DNA of 38,531 nt, taken from contig CAIOOA010000115.1 in the NCBI GenBank assembly GCA_903859815.1, positions 1 to 38,531 on the forward strand. The letters are read 5' to 3'. A program made the translations under genes and the position numbers. Under the pieces are notes generated by a model. It did no database searches, was not told where the DNA came from, and saw nothing but the letters and a program-made list of their open reading frames with translations. This stretch comes from an uncultured Methylococcaceae bacterium (GTDB lineage: Bacteria; Pseudomonadota; Gammaproteobacteria; Methylococcales; Methylococcaceae). Of this stretch, positions 9,545 to 18,029 are shown piece by piece; the stretch's first letter is position 1, and every line of letters starts with the position of its first letter.

Positions 9545-11020
9545 ATGAAAATATCAACGGGTTATCTATCACTGTTTGCATGTTTTGGGTTTCTACTCTC
9601 GATGACTGGCTTCACTGCCTCATCGCCCGATGAGGATCAACCCTCCGATGTGCCGTCAGATTACACACATAGCATGAATTTGACCGTGACCGGAAAGCAA
9701 GGAGTGGTCGCCATACGCTTGCCACAAGCCGTCTATCTGAATGCACATTCGGCAGACCTTGGCGATTTGCGAGTGTTCGACGCGCAAGGAGGGAAACTCC
9801 CTTTTGCGTTTTATGTTCCAGCACCGCAAAACCAGATTCAAAAACAGTCATGGCCGGTCAAGCAATTCGAAATAAACGGCAATCCTCAAAACCTTCATTC
9901 GGTCGATTCGATTGACATGGAAATCAAGGCGGGGGCTGATGGCACCTTGCTCTCCGTCAAGACCAAACCTCGCAAAGGTGGGGTCGGTGCGGATGCCATA
10001 GCCGACAAACCGAATTTGGTCGGATTGTTATTGGACTTGGGGCAAACGGGTCAGGCGAATGACCCTGACAAGAGGCCCTTGATGAGTGCGCTGCGTTTTA
10101 AATTGCCGCCCGGCAAACACACTTATTCGGCCCAAGTATGGTTGGAAGTCAGTGACAATCTTAAACAATGGGATATGCTTGCCGCCACTGAGTTAAACTG
10201 GCTAACTGATACCCAGACTTCGGAAACTTTGGCGAATGATCGAATGGAGTTTAAACCCCGTGCATTTCGATATGCCAGACTGAGTTGGCGCAGCGGGGAA
10301 CCTTTGCGATTTGCATCCATAGAGGCTGAAAATTCCGAGCAAACGTCCACCGTGCCGTTCATGGATAAATTGACACTACAGCCTATGGCAGGCAAGCTCC
10401 CAAATGATTTAATGTATCGTGCGGGTATCGCCATACCAGTGGAAAAAGTAGACCTGCACTTCGCTGAACCCAATATCGTATTACCCGCGCAGGTGGGGAC
10501 TTATCGCGAGATTCCCAGCAGACAACTAGGCAAGCCGAATGAGTGGGTGTTCCAAGCGCTCATGACGAATGTTTTCTACCAAATCACTCAACCCGATAAA
10601 ACTCGGCGTTCCAGCGAATTGTCAGTTCCATTAACGCATTATTCGGAGTGGGTCATCCATCCGAAAACAGCCACGACGAGCAAACCCGAACTTAGCTTGA
10701 TCTGGCAACCGGCCACCTTGGTTTTCTTGGTCAGTGGGCCACCCCCTTATACCCTGGCGTTTGGTCGGGACAATATAAAATCAGCCGCTGTCGAGTTATC
10801 CCAAGTTGCCCCAGGTTTTTCTGCCAAAGAACTATTGCAACTTGAACAAGTTCAAGTGGGTCCTGTGCAAATTCGCCACAACTTGCAAGAAAATGAAAGT
10901 TTGGCCGCCAAGGCGAAAACATCGGCGCAAAACCGTACATTAATTTTATGGGGGGTGATGTTGCTAGGTGTTGTGGTATTGGGGGCGATGTCATTACGGC
11001 TATACAAACAAATGAAATAA
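9545..11020 (+). CDS. DUF3999 envelope protein
   Basis: The 491-residue product has an N-terminal signal sequence ('LFACFGFLLSMTGFTA'), a long beta-rich soluble region and a single C-terminal membrane helix ('LILWGVMLLGVVVLGAMSL') ending in a basic tail. That implies a periplasmic domain anchored in the inner membrane. The sequence and its position after DUF2339 identify it as DUF3999, a family of unknown function. The ATG at 9545 is preferred over TTG at 9533 because ggga lies just upstream and the signal peptide then has normal length. It lies 23 bases after the DUF2339 stop and 13 bases before creD. Confidence 0.85.
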   Translation: MKISTGYLSLFACFGFLLSMTGFTASSPDEDQPSDVPSDYTHSMNLTVTGKQGVVAIRLPQAVYLNAHSADLGDLRVFDAQGGKLPFAFYVPAPQNQIQKQSWPVKQFEINGNPQNLHSVDSIDMEIKAGADGTLLSVKTKPRKGGVGADAIADKPNLVGLLLDLGQTGQANDPDKRPLMSALRFKLPPGKHTYSAQVWLEVSDNLKQWDMLAATELNWLTDTQTSETLANDRMEFKPRAFRYARLSWRSGEPLRFASIEAENSEQTSTVPFMDKLTLQPMAGKLPNDLMYRAGIAIPVEKVDLHFAEPNIVLPAQVGTYREIPSRQLGKPNEWVFQALMTNVFYQITQPDKTRRSSELSVPLTHYSEWVIHPKTATTSKPELSLIWQPATLVFLVSGPPPYTLAFGRDNIKSAAVELSQVAPGFSAKELLQLEQVQVGPVQIRHNLQENESLAAKAKTSAQNRTLILWGVMLLGVVVLGAMSLRLYKQMK

Positions 11021-11033
11021 GAGGTCCACAGCC

Positions 11034-12380
11034 ATGCAAAAAACACTTTGGGTAAAAGCCGCTGTCGTCTTTGGCCTGACGCTGGCTTTGTTGGTTCCGT
11101 TGTTGATGATTCAAGGATTGGTCAACGAACGGGCCTATCGCCAAAACGAAGTGATTGCCGACATAGCAGCCAGTTTTGCTGGTCAACAGCGAGTGTTTGG
11201 CCCTGTGCTTGTCGTCCCCTACTTGGAGCAATGGCAAGAAACTGTCGAAACCTTGTTAAATGGACAGTCGAACAAGCGTCAAGAAAATCGTACCGAGCAC
11301 AGCAAACTTTATTTGCTGCCTGAACAATTGGATGTGACTGGCCTATTGACGGCCGAAACCAAACAACGTGGGTTATTCAAAGTGCGCTCCTATGTGTTGG
11401 ATTCACAATTCAAAGGGGTTTTTAATATTCCACAAGAATTCGGCAAGCCTCAAGCAAGGCACAATGGTTCCCTCGTCGTCGGCAAACCTTATCTTGCTGT
11501 GGCCGTAGCCGATATGCGTGGAGTGTTGGATGCCCCGGGTTTGGAGTGGAATGGTTTACACCATTCCTTTGAGCAAGGCTCAGGATTGAATTTTGGGGCA
11601 ACCCCAGGCATGCATGTGGCTTTGGAGGAGTTGGGCAATCTTGAAGGTAAAGTGACCATACCTGTCAATTTTACACTTAAACTGCGTGGGCTGGAGGATT
11701 TGGAATGGGTTCCCGCAGGTCGGCAAACCCATGTCTCCTTGTCTTCTTCTTGGCCTCACCCCGGATTTCATGGACGCTTTTTGCCCGATCCTGTCACCCA
11801 GCAAGTGAGTGCCGACGGCTTCCGCGCCAATTGGTCGGTCAATTCACTGGCCTCCAATGTGTCTGAAAATCTTAGCCAATGCAAGGAGATGGCGTGTTTC
11901 GATAGTTTTGGTGTGCGTTTGATTGATCCCGTCAACATTTATTCGATGTCTGACCGGGCGACGAAATATGGGTTCCTGTTTGTTTGCCTCACCTTTGCCG
12001 CCATTTTCCTTTATGAAATTTTGCAAAACCTAATCATCCACCCAGCTCAATACACTTTGGTGGGGCTAGCATTGGCGATGTTTTTTCTGTTGTTGCTGAG
12101 TCTTTCCGAGCATATTGGTTTTACCAAGGCTTATCTGATAGCCGCTATTGCCTGTGTGGGATTGCTGGTTTTTTATCTCAGTGCCGTCATGAAAAGTATT
12201 CGTCGAGCCGCCGGTGCTGGATTCATGCTCGCTGGGTTGTATGCTGCCTTATTCGGCTTGTTGCAATCGGAGGACAATGCACTCATGTTGGGTTCGATAT
12301 TGTTGTTTGTTTTGTTAACCCTGACTATGGTCGCTACACGTCATTTGGATTGGTACAGTCTAGGCCATGGTCAGAAGTAA
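11034..12380 (+). CDS. creD: Cell envelope integrity protein CreD
   Basis: The 448-residue inner membrane protein starts with one helix (about 9-30), followed by the family signature 'GLVNERAYRQNEVIADIA' and 'QQRVFGPVLVVPY'. A large periplasmic domain (about 60-310) follows, then five or six tightly spaced C-terminal helices. This is the CreD arrangement and usual length. In E. coli CreD is a CreBC regulon member linked to envelope stability and beta-lactam response; no creBC is present here. The gene follows DUF3999 by 13 bases with gaggt upstream of its ATG, so the three membrane genes form one unit. The CreD pairing with DUF2339-DUF3999 suggests a shared envelope function, which is an inference. 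Confidence 0.9.
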   Translation: MQKTLWVKAAVVFGLTLALLVPLLMIQGLVNERAYRQNEVIADIAASFAGQQRVFGPVLVVPYLEQWQETVETLLNGQSNKRQENRTEHSKLYLLPEQLDVTGLLTAETKQRGLFKVRSYVLDSQFKGVFNIPQEFGKPQARHNGSLVVGKPYLAVAVADMRGVLDAPGLEWNGLHHSFEQGSGLNFGATPGMHVALEELGNLEGKVTIPVNFTLKLRGLEDLEWVPAGRQTHVSLSSSWPHPGFHGRFLPDPVTQQVSADGFRANWSVNSLASNVSENLSQCKEMACFDSFGVRLIDPVNIYSMSDRATKYGFLFVCLTFAAIFLYEILQNLIIHPAQYTLVGLALAMFFLLLLSLSEHIGFTKAYLIAAIACVGLLVFYLSAVMKSIRRAAGAGFMLAGLYAALFGLLQSEDNALMLGSILLFVLLTLTMVATRHLDWYSLGHGQK

Positions 12381-12426
12381 GTGGGTAAAATGAACCGCAA
12401 TTACATAAGTAGATAGGGGGAATTAA

Positions 12427-15400
12427 GTGACGACCGAAGCAAAGCCAATGCTTGAACAACTACTAGATTTTTATCGCTGGATGGTGATGGCCCGTGAAAT
12501 CGACATCCTTGAACGGGCATATTGCCAACGCGGCGAGGCATTCTTCACCATTGGAGGCAGTGGGCACGAAGGGAGTGTCGCGGTGGCGCCACACTTGACC
12601 GATGAGGATTGGATCAATCCCCATTATCGGGACAAAGCCTTGATCCTTGCCCTTGGCGTTCCCCCTATAGCTTATTTCGATACCTTGTTTAGCAAAGACA
12701 CTTCCCATTGTCGTGGGCGGCAGATGGCGGATTTCCTCGGCGATCCGGCGTACAGGATATTACCTATGACAGTTCCCGTTGGTAATAACGCCCTACCCTC
12801 AGTCGGTTTGGCCTCTACCCTGAAAGAGTCTGGCAGGGGGATTGTCTACTGCGGTTGCGGGGGCGGCGGCACCCAAGAAGGGGAATGGATGGAAGCGGTG
12901 GCGGCGGCAGTCAGGGATCATTTGCCCGTATTGTTCATGGTTCAAGACAATCAATATGCCATTTCCACTCGGACTAAGGGAAAAACATTTTTCTCGCTAC
13001 CGCAAGGTCCGAACGATCAATGGTACGGGCTGCCCATCCACCATCTGGACGGAACCAATGTTGAGTCTGCATACCATGCCCTAGGGCCGATTGTTGCCGA
13101 AATCCGGGAAAATCGAGGGCCCGCCTTGGTGGTTTTTCATGTGGTGCGTTTGTGTGATCACTCCAATGCTGACGACCAAACAGTCTACCGCAGCGAGCAA
13201 GAATTAGCGCAAAACCAAACGCGAGATCCCATATTCCTGCTTGAACTCAATCTCAACAAAAAAGGGATTACGACCGAAACACTCCAGTCCATCAAGGACG
13301 GGGTGATAGAGGAAATCAAGAAAGCCGGGGAATCCTCCCAGAGCAATCCAGACCCTATAGTGGATTTGACCGTCAAACGCCCAATTTTGCCGACCCACCC
13401 CAAGATTAGTTTGCAGACTGAAATTTCCTTGACCATGGCCGATGCCATCCGGGATACCTTGCGCACTAGATTAAGGAGTGACCAACGTGTGATCCTCTAC
13501 GGGGAGGATATAGAAGACCCCAAAGGGGATGTGTTCAAGGTCACTCATGGCCTTTCCATGGAATTTCCTGGAAGGGTCATCAATGCGCCTCTTTCTGAGG
13601 CTACGATTATCGGAGTTTCAGTGGGAAGGGCGCTGGGAGGGATGAGGCCAGTTGCGTTTATCCAATTTGGTGATTTTTTTCCGCTTGCCTACAACCAACT
13701 TTACAGTGAAGTCGCCAGCATGTATTGGCGCACTGCTGGGAAATACGAAGTCCCGCTGATCCTGATGATCACTTGCGGTGGGTATCGCCCCGGTCTTGGG
13801 CCCTATCATGCGGCAAGCATGGAAGCGACGGCGGCGCATATTCCTGGGATTGATGTTCTTTTGCCATCCAATGCAGCCGATGCAGTCGGGCTATTGAACA
13901 GCGCCTTTGACAGTGGTCGGCCGACCATCTTTTTCTACCCAAAAAATTTGCTGCACAATAAAGAACTGGCCGCCAATGTCCAACCTGCAGTTCACCGTGT
14001 CCCGTTGGGTAAGGCGAGATTGGTACGCTCAGGACATGATCTGACCCTGGTGGCTTGGGGTAATACCGTCCCAATTTGTGAGAAAGCCTCGGTTTTTTTC
14101 GAGAAAGAATCGATATCTTTGGAAATCATAGATTTACGTTCCATATCTCCTTGGGATGAGGGGGCTGTGCTTGAATCAGCAGGGAAAACAGGTCGGTTGC
14201 TGGTGGTTCACGAGGATAACCATACCGTTGGTTTTGGCGCTGAGATTCTCGCCACTGTCGCTGAGAAGACTCATCACCCTATCCAATTGGCACGTTTAGC
14301 CCGTGAGGACACTTTCATTCCTTACCATTTTGCCAACCAACTCGAAGTGTTGCCATCCTTGAGGCGCGTCGTGGAAAAGGTGGCCTCCATGCTAAAAATG
14401 GAAGTTGTTTGGGAGAAGCCAGTGCAGGTCGATCAGGACATATACTGGGTGGAAGCCATCGGCGCAAGCCCTTCCGACGAGACAGTGGAGATTGTCGAAT
14501 GGAATGTGAAACCTGGTGACATCGTCGTTCCCGGTGCTGTCTTGGCCGCTTTTGAGGCATCCAAGGCCATTATGGATTTGGAATGTCCGGTTTCTGGCAC
14601 CGTCGAGGAAGTCTTGGTCGCAGTTGGGCAACCGGTCAAACTGGGAACATCCATCCTCTCCATCCGTTTGCAAAATCCGGCAGTATCCAAAAAGCCCGTT
14701 AGCCGTGAGGATGTGGGACTGCCTTTGTTTTCCAAACACAGGCCACCCCCCATTTTAGACCGCCGCATCCATGTTTTGCGCGAGCGTCGGCGCAACCTGT
14801 TTGCAGGGATAGGATCGATAGCTTACGCTACGGGGTCCTGCTTGGTGGGCAATCCCGAAGTGTTGGCCCGACTACCCGAGCATACCTCCGAGGAATTGGA
14901 GCGATTGACCGGCATAGTCAACCGACCGCGCCTTGCCGAAGGGGAGACGGTGTTGACTCTAGCCGTTGCAGCCGCACGTGAAGCCTTATCCTCGGCCAAG
15001 CTGACCATCAAAGACATTAATCTTCTGATTTGTTCGACAGGGACACCTTTAAGTATGTGCCCGTCTCTCGCATGCTTGATACTGAAAGAACTCTCGGTAG
15101 ACGAAAAGGATGTGCAAATCCCCACCTACGACATTTCAGCGGCCTGTTCCGGGTATCTCTATGGACTCTCAAATGCCTATGATTTCATCTATTCGAGACC
15201 AAAGGGGCAAGTGTTGTTGATTACCGCAGAATGCCTGTCGAAGAAAGTGGATCCAAATGATTATTCCACCGCCCCGTTGTTTGGTGACGCTGCAACGGCA
15301 ACGGTGTTAATGGGGGGCGATCACAGCGCAAAATGGAAGGCCATGCTCTATCGGCCTTCAATCAGTGCGAAGCCGGACGAGGGCAATAGCTTGACTGTTC

Positions 15401-15795
15401 CGCTTGGTTTCGAACAGGAGCCTTATATTCAGATGAAAGGCCATCGGGTATTTCAAGAAGCGGTGCGCTGCATGATGGCAATCTTAAAAAAAGCCTGTCA
15501 TGATGCCTCATTGCCCATTGAGCAATTGGATTGTATTGTCCCCCATCAAGCCAATCAGCGCATTATTGATGCAATCCGGGAGCGCTTGGGGCTACCCGAG
15601 GAAAAGGTCTACTCCAATATCCGACATTTCGGCAATACGTCATCTTCGAGCATACCCATCTGCCTGAAGGACATCTTGGCTAACCATCAAAAAGGAGAAC
15701 GCATAGGTTTGTGTGCATTTGGCGGAGGCTTTACGTTTGGGGCCGGTATCATAGAATTGACCGCAGACACCACTGAATCGACGATTGTGCAATGA
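12427..15795 (+). CDS. E1 alpha-E1 beta-lipoyl-ketoacyl synthase III fusion
   Basis: One 1122-residue polypeptide joins four modules. Residues about 8-300 resemble the alpha subunit of branched-chain 2-oxoacid dehydrogenase E1, with 'GRQM' and a thiamine diphosphate region ending in N174. Residues about 335-665 are the beta subunit, with E391 in 'PLSEATIIG' and H461 in 'GPYHAAS'. Residues about 674-750 are a lipoyl domain with K713 in 'FEASKAIMD'. Residues about 790-1112 are ketoacyl-ACP synthase III with the complete triad C907, H1040, N1070. There is no E2 acyltransferase or E3-binding domain. The layout suggests decarboxylation of a 2-oxoacid, acylation of the lipoyl arm and direct loading of the synthase; this is inferred. 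Oddly, the metal-binding aspartate of the GDG motif is G146. The start is GTG with taggggg upstream. It follows creD by 46 bases. Confidence 0.93.
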   Translation: MTTEAKPMLEQLLDFYRWMVMAREIDILERAYCQRGEAFFTIGGSGHEGSVAVAPHLTDEDWINPHYRDKALILALGVPPIAYFDTLFSKDTSHCRGRQMADFLGDPAYRILPMTVPVGNNALPSVGLASTLKESGRGIVYCGCGGGGTQEGEWMEAVAAAVRDHLPVLFMVQDNQYAISTRTKGKTFFSLPQGPNDQWYGLPIHHLDGTNVESAYHALGPIVAEIRENRGPALVVFHVVRLCDHSNADDQTVYRSEQELAQNQTRDPIFLLELNLNKKGITTETLQSIKDGVIEEIKKAGESSQSNPDPIVDLTVKRPILPTHPKISLQTEISLTMADAIRDTLRTRLRSDQRVILYGEDIEDPKGDVFKVTHGLSMEFPGRVINAPLSEATIIGVSVGRALGGMRPVAFIQFGDFFPLAYNQLYSEVASMYWRTAGKYEVPLILMITCGGYRPGLGPYHAASMEATAAHIPGIDVLLPSNAADAVGLLNSAFDSGRPTIFFYPKNLLHNKELAANVQPAVHRVPLGKARLVRSGHDLTLVAWGNTVPICEKASVFFEKESISLEIIDLRSISPWDEGAVLESAGKTGRLLVVHEDNHTVGFGAEILATVAEKTHHPIQLARLAREDTFIPYHFANQLEVLPSLRRVVEKVASMLKMEVVWEKPVQVDQDIYWVEAIGASPSDETVEIVEWNVKPGDIVVPGAVLAAFEASKAIMDLECPVSGTVEEVLVAVGQPVKLGTSILSIRLQNPAVSKKPVSREDVGLPLFSKHRPPPILDRRIHVLRERRRNLFAGIGSIAYATGSCLVGNPEVLARLPEHTSEELERLTGIVNRPRLAEGETVLTLAVAAAREALSSAKLTIKDINLLICSTGTPLSMCPSLACLILKELSVDEKDVQIPTYDISAACSGYLYGLSNAYDFIYSRPKGQVLLITAECLSKKVDPNDYSTAPLFGDAATATVLMGGDHSAKWKAMLYRPSISAKPDEGNSLTVPLGFEQEPYIQMKGHRVFQEAVRCMMAILKKACHDASLPIEQLDCIVPHQANQRIIDAIRERLGLPEEKVYSNIRHFGNTSSSSIPICLKDILANHQKGERIGLCAFGGGFTFGAGIIELTADTTESTIVQ

Positions 15796-15862
15796 ATCCC
15801 TTGTAGTTGCGGCTTAGAATAAGTGGGATTGTAACTGCAAACCTGTACTTCGGCTCAACAAA

Positions 15863-15889
15863 GGGTGCGGTGCTTTGTTCACCGCACCC
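15863..15889. terminator. Bidirectional hairpin terminator
   Basis: gggtgcggtg (15863-15872) pairs perfectly with caccgcaccc (15880-15889) across a seven-base loop. It lies between the convergent fusion gene and the methyltransferase gene, whose stop codon is eight bases away. Neither flank has a long T run, so efficiency is uncertain. Confidence 0.75.
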
Positions 15890-15896
15890 AAGGGTA

Positions 15897-16673
15897 TTAT
15901 TGATTGAATTTGCGATAGACTAAATGGGGAAAAGCTTGTTCGGCCCTAAGCCCTCTCGCCGAAACCAATTCTTCCTCAGCCGCTTGTAAAGCGCCGATGC
16001 AAGAACTTTGCAAGGCATCGTCCAATATGATGTAGGCACCATTGGCAAGGTAAGGCCATGTCCCTGTGATCGAATATTTGACGGCTTCATAAATATCGCA
16101 ATCAATGTGGGCAAGACTGAATTGTTTTGCCTGTTGGACTACACCTTCCAAGGTTTGGTCGAAATTGCCTTTGACGATATGAAGATGGGAATCTAGCCCC
16201 ATTTTTTCCGAGTAGTTTTTAAAATCTTCATAACTGGTGTCGGCAAAATCACCCTGATTATGCAAGTCACGGATTGGATCAGTCGCAGGCATTCCTGCGA
16301 ACGTGTCGAGAGCCCAGACCCGGGTCGATCTGCCGAAGGTTTTGACTAAATCAGCCATGAAAACGGCAGAACCGCCCTTGTAACTGCCCAGCTCAATAAT
16401 ATCCCCTTGGATGCTTTCAAGGCCGAACAAAATGATTATAAACAGATTTTGCAGTTTATTCTCGGGTAACATGCAACCTCGGTCCCTAGCCTTTGCCAGG
16501 GCATCTCGATAAGCCGATAAACTGGAAATGATGGAAGACATTTCGGCATATTCAAGTCCCCAACCACGGTAATAGCCGGCTTGTATATTTCTTCCATCAT
16601 CAATTTTACCCGAGCGATGGACTTGGATGAGTTGTTCCATGATTTGCTTTGATTCAGAAAATTCGGTTGTCAT
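15897..16673 (-). CDS. TylF/MycF-family class I methyltransferase
   Basis: This 258-residue SAM-dependent methyltransferase resembles the macrocin O-methyltransferase (TylF/MycF) family. The SAM-binding motif 'IIELGSYKGGSA' lies at 92-103, the acidic loop 'ALDTFAGMP' at 121-129, the metal/catalytic strand 'HIDCDIYEAVKYS' at 189-201, and 'YIILDDAL' at 214-221 supplies the D218-D219 pair. Known members are Mg-dependent sugar O-methyltransferases; outside antibiotic clusters they often modify surface glycans. The substrate here cannot be read from the sequence, and no glycan cluster adjoins it. It appears monocistronic, convergent with the fusion gene. No clear ribosome binding site precedes the ATG. 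Confidence 0.87.
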   Translation of the reverse strand: MTTEFSESKQIMEQLIQVHRSGKIDDGRNIQAGYYRGWGLEYAEMSSIISSLSAYRDALAKARDRGCMLPENKLQNLFIIILFGLESIQGDIIELGSYKGGSAVFMADLVKTFGRSTRVWALDTFAGMPATDPIRDLHNQGDFADTSYEDFKNYSEKMGLDSHLHIVKGNFDQTLEGVVQQAKQFSLAHIDCDIYEAVKYSITGTWPYLANGAYIILDDALQSSCIGALQAAEEELVSARGLRAEQAFPHLVYRKFNQ

Positions 16674-16809
16674 AAAGTTTGGAATGGCGAGAAAATGATG
16701 GAAGGGGCGTTATTAAAGAGGCCAAGGATCGTATGGCTTAATGAGCACATTCACGAACGCAAAGCCAGTGGGAAAAGTCAGATGGCATCAATCTGGAGGT
16801 CAGGCCAGC

Positions 16810-17028
16810 CTATCCAGTTGGCAATTGCTTGACTGCCGCTATAGCCAAATCGCTCAAGCCTTCGCCTCCCCCATTTACATGTTCGATGATTGCTTTGCGC
16901 ATTCTTGGCTCCCAGAATTTAAGGAGGTGATCGACCATGCCACCGACTGCGGAGGCGTGGTCCGGGTCACTGGCAAAAAATGCGCTGATGTCGTTAGCCA
17001 TTTTGATTAGATTGTCATTGTTGTGCAT
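16810..17028 (-). CDS. fdsD: Formate dehydrogenase delta subunit
   Basis: The 72-residue protein has the FdsD pattern: 'LIKMANDISAFFASDPDH', then 'GMVDHLLKFWEPRMRKAI' and a short C-terminal helix beginning 'LSDLAI'. FdsD is a small subunit of soluble NAD+-dependent formate dehydrogenases, needed for or stabilising the active complex. It is the last gene of the fds group, 43 bases after fdhD on the same strand. A ggag lies 12 bases before the ATG, somewhat far. Confidence 0.92.
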   Translation of the reverse strand: MHNNDNLIKMANDISAFFASDPDHASAVGGMVDHLLKFWEPRMRKAIIEHVNGGGEGLSDLAIAAVKQLPTG

Positions 17029-17071
17029 ACTGGGAATAGTCTCCTTTTTAACTGCTAAATATTATAGTAAT

Positions 17072-17884
17072 TTATAAAACCAACCGCTGTGAGTTGGTGT
17101 AAACCGTGTGCCTGTCACCCCGTGCAAAGCCTACGAGGGTAAATCCGGTTTCCTCTGCCAGTCTGATTGCCAAGCCAGTTGGCGCGGAAATTGCTGCCAT
17201 GAAACTGATGCCGACCGAGGCACATTTTTGCACCATTTCAAAACTGGCGCGACTGGTGACGATAATAAACCCTTGGTCTAGTGCTGTTCCTGATTTGATC
17301 AACGCGCCAATGAGTTTATCCAAGGCATTGTGTCGGCCTACATCCTCACGGACACACTGAATTCCTGTACCGGGAACCACCCAAGCGGCCCCGTGTACCG
17401 CGCCAGTCTGATTGTTCAAAACCTGATGCCTTCCCAAATCTTGCAAAGCTTGCCGTAAGTCGGCAACCGGCACGGTCACCCCATGTCCCACCGGGGCAGG
17501 ATGGCGCACCGCTTGGGTGATCGTCGCCGCACCGCACAATCCGCAACCAGTGCGCCCGGTCAAGTTGCGTTCTTTATGGGCCAGTTGGTCGAAACGTTCC
17601 AGTGGAATTTTCATCCACAGTTCAATGCCATCTTCACGGTGATAGGCTTGCGCAAAACTCAATTCGCTTGGATGGGCAATAATACCTTCGGTGAGGCTAA
17701 AACCCAAAGCGAAATCTTCCAAATCCATTGGCGTTGCCAACATCACGACATGAGGCTCGTTATTATAAAACAAAGCGACTGGCGCTTCTTCGATCACGGC
17801 ATCTGCCACGCATTGTTTCTCGTCTCCCCAGCTACGTTCAACAGGATATTGATGGGTGGCCGCCCAATGGAGTTTGCCGGACAT
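17072..17884 (-). CDS. fdhD: Formate dehydrogenase sulfurtransferase FdhD
   Basis: FdhD (FdsC) moves sulfur from a cysteine desulfurase to the bis-MGD molybdenum cofactor before insertion into formate dehydrogenase. The 270-residue product has the catalytic 'GRTGCGLCG' with C114 and C117, plus 'GAVHGAAW', 'VREDVGRHNALDK' and 'TSRASFEMVQKC', all FdhD hallmarks. An in-frame ATG at 17947 would add 21 residues including 'PSPKGEG', but that part is simply translation of the hairpin at 17889-17914. The internal ATG at 17884, with gaggg seven bases upstream, gives the family's normal length and N-terminus. The gene lies between fdsA and fdsD, as in other fds operons. Confidence 0.95.
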   Translation of the reverse strand: MSGKLHWAATHQYPVERSWGDEKQCVADAVIEEAPVALFYNNEPHVVMLATPMDLEDFALGFSLTEGIIAHPSELSFAQAYHREDGIELWMKIPLERFDQLAHKERNLTGRTGCGLCGAATITQAVRHPAPVGHGVTVPVADLRQALQDLGRHQVLNNQTGAVHGAAWVVPGTGIQCVREDVGRHNALDKLIGALIKSGTALDQGFIIVTSRASFEMVQKCASVGISFMAAISAPTGLAIRLAEETGFTLVGFARGDRHTVYTNSQRLVL

Positions 17885-17888
17885 AGCA

Positions 17889-17914
17889 AAGCCCTCGCCT
17901 TTGGGCGAGGGCTT
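17889..17914 (-). promoter_or_regulatory. Strong hairpin just before fdhD, covering its ribosome binding site
   Basis: An uninterrupted 11-bp inverted repeat, aagccctcgcc (17889-17899) and ggcgagggctt (17904-17914), encloses a four-base loop. On the transcribed minus strand it ends four bases before the fdhD ATG, and the likely Shine-Dalgarno gaggg is in the 3' arm of the stem. It could act as a partial terminator after fdsA, or lower fdhD translation by hiding the ribosome site. Both roles are inferences from the structure. Confidence 0.7.
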
Positions 17915-17967
17915 GTCGTAGATTAGATCACAGACAGGATTAGTCACATCGGTGGTCAGAGGTTTTA

Positions 17968-18012
17968 GTAGGGGACTGTCATTCGCCCATGGGCGGCTTA
18001 AGATGCCCCTAC
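17968..18012. repeat. Intergenic inverted repeat between fdsA and fdhD
   Basis: gtagggg (17968-17974) and cccctac (18006-18012) enclose a second palindrome, cgcccatgggcg, at about 17984-17995. The nested structure looks like an intergenic palindromic repeat unit rather than a classical terminator, because no T run follows. It lies just after the fdsA stop codon in the transcribed direction. Confidence 0.6.
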
Positions 18013-18029
18013 ATTTTATTGCTTACGAA

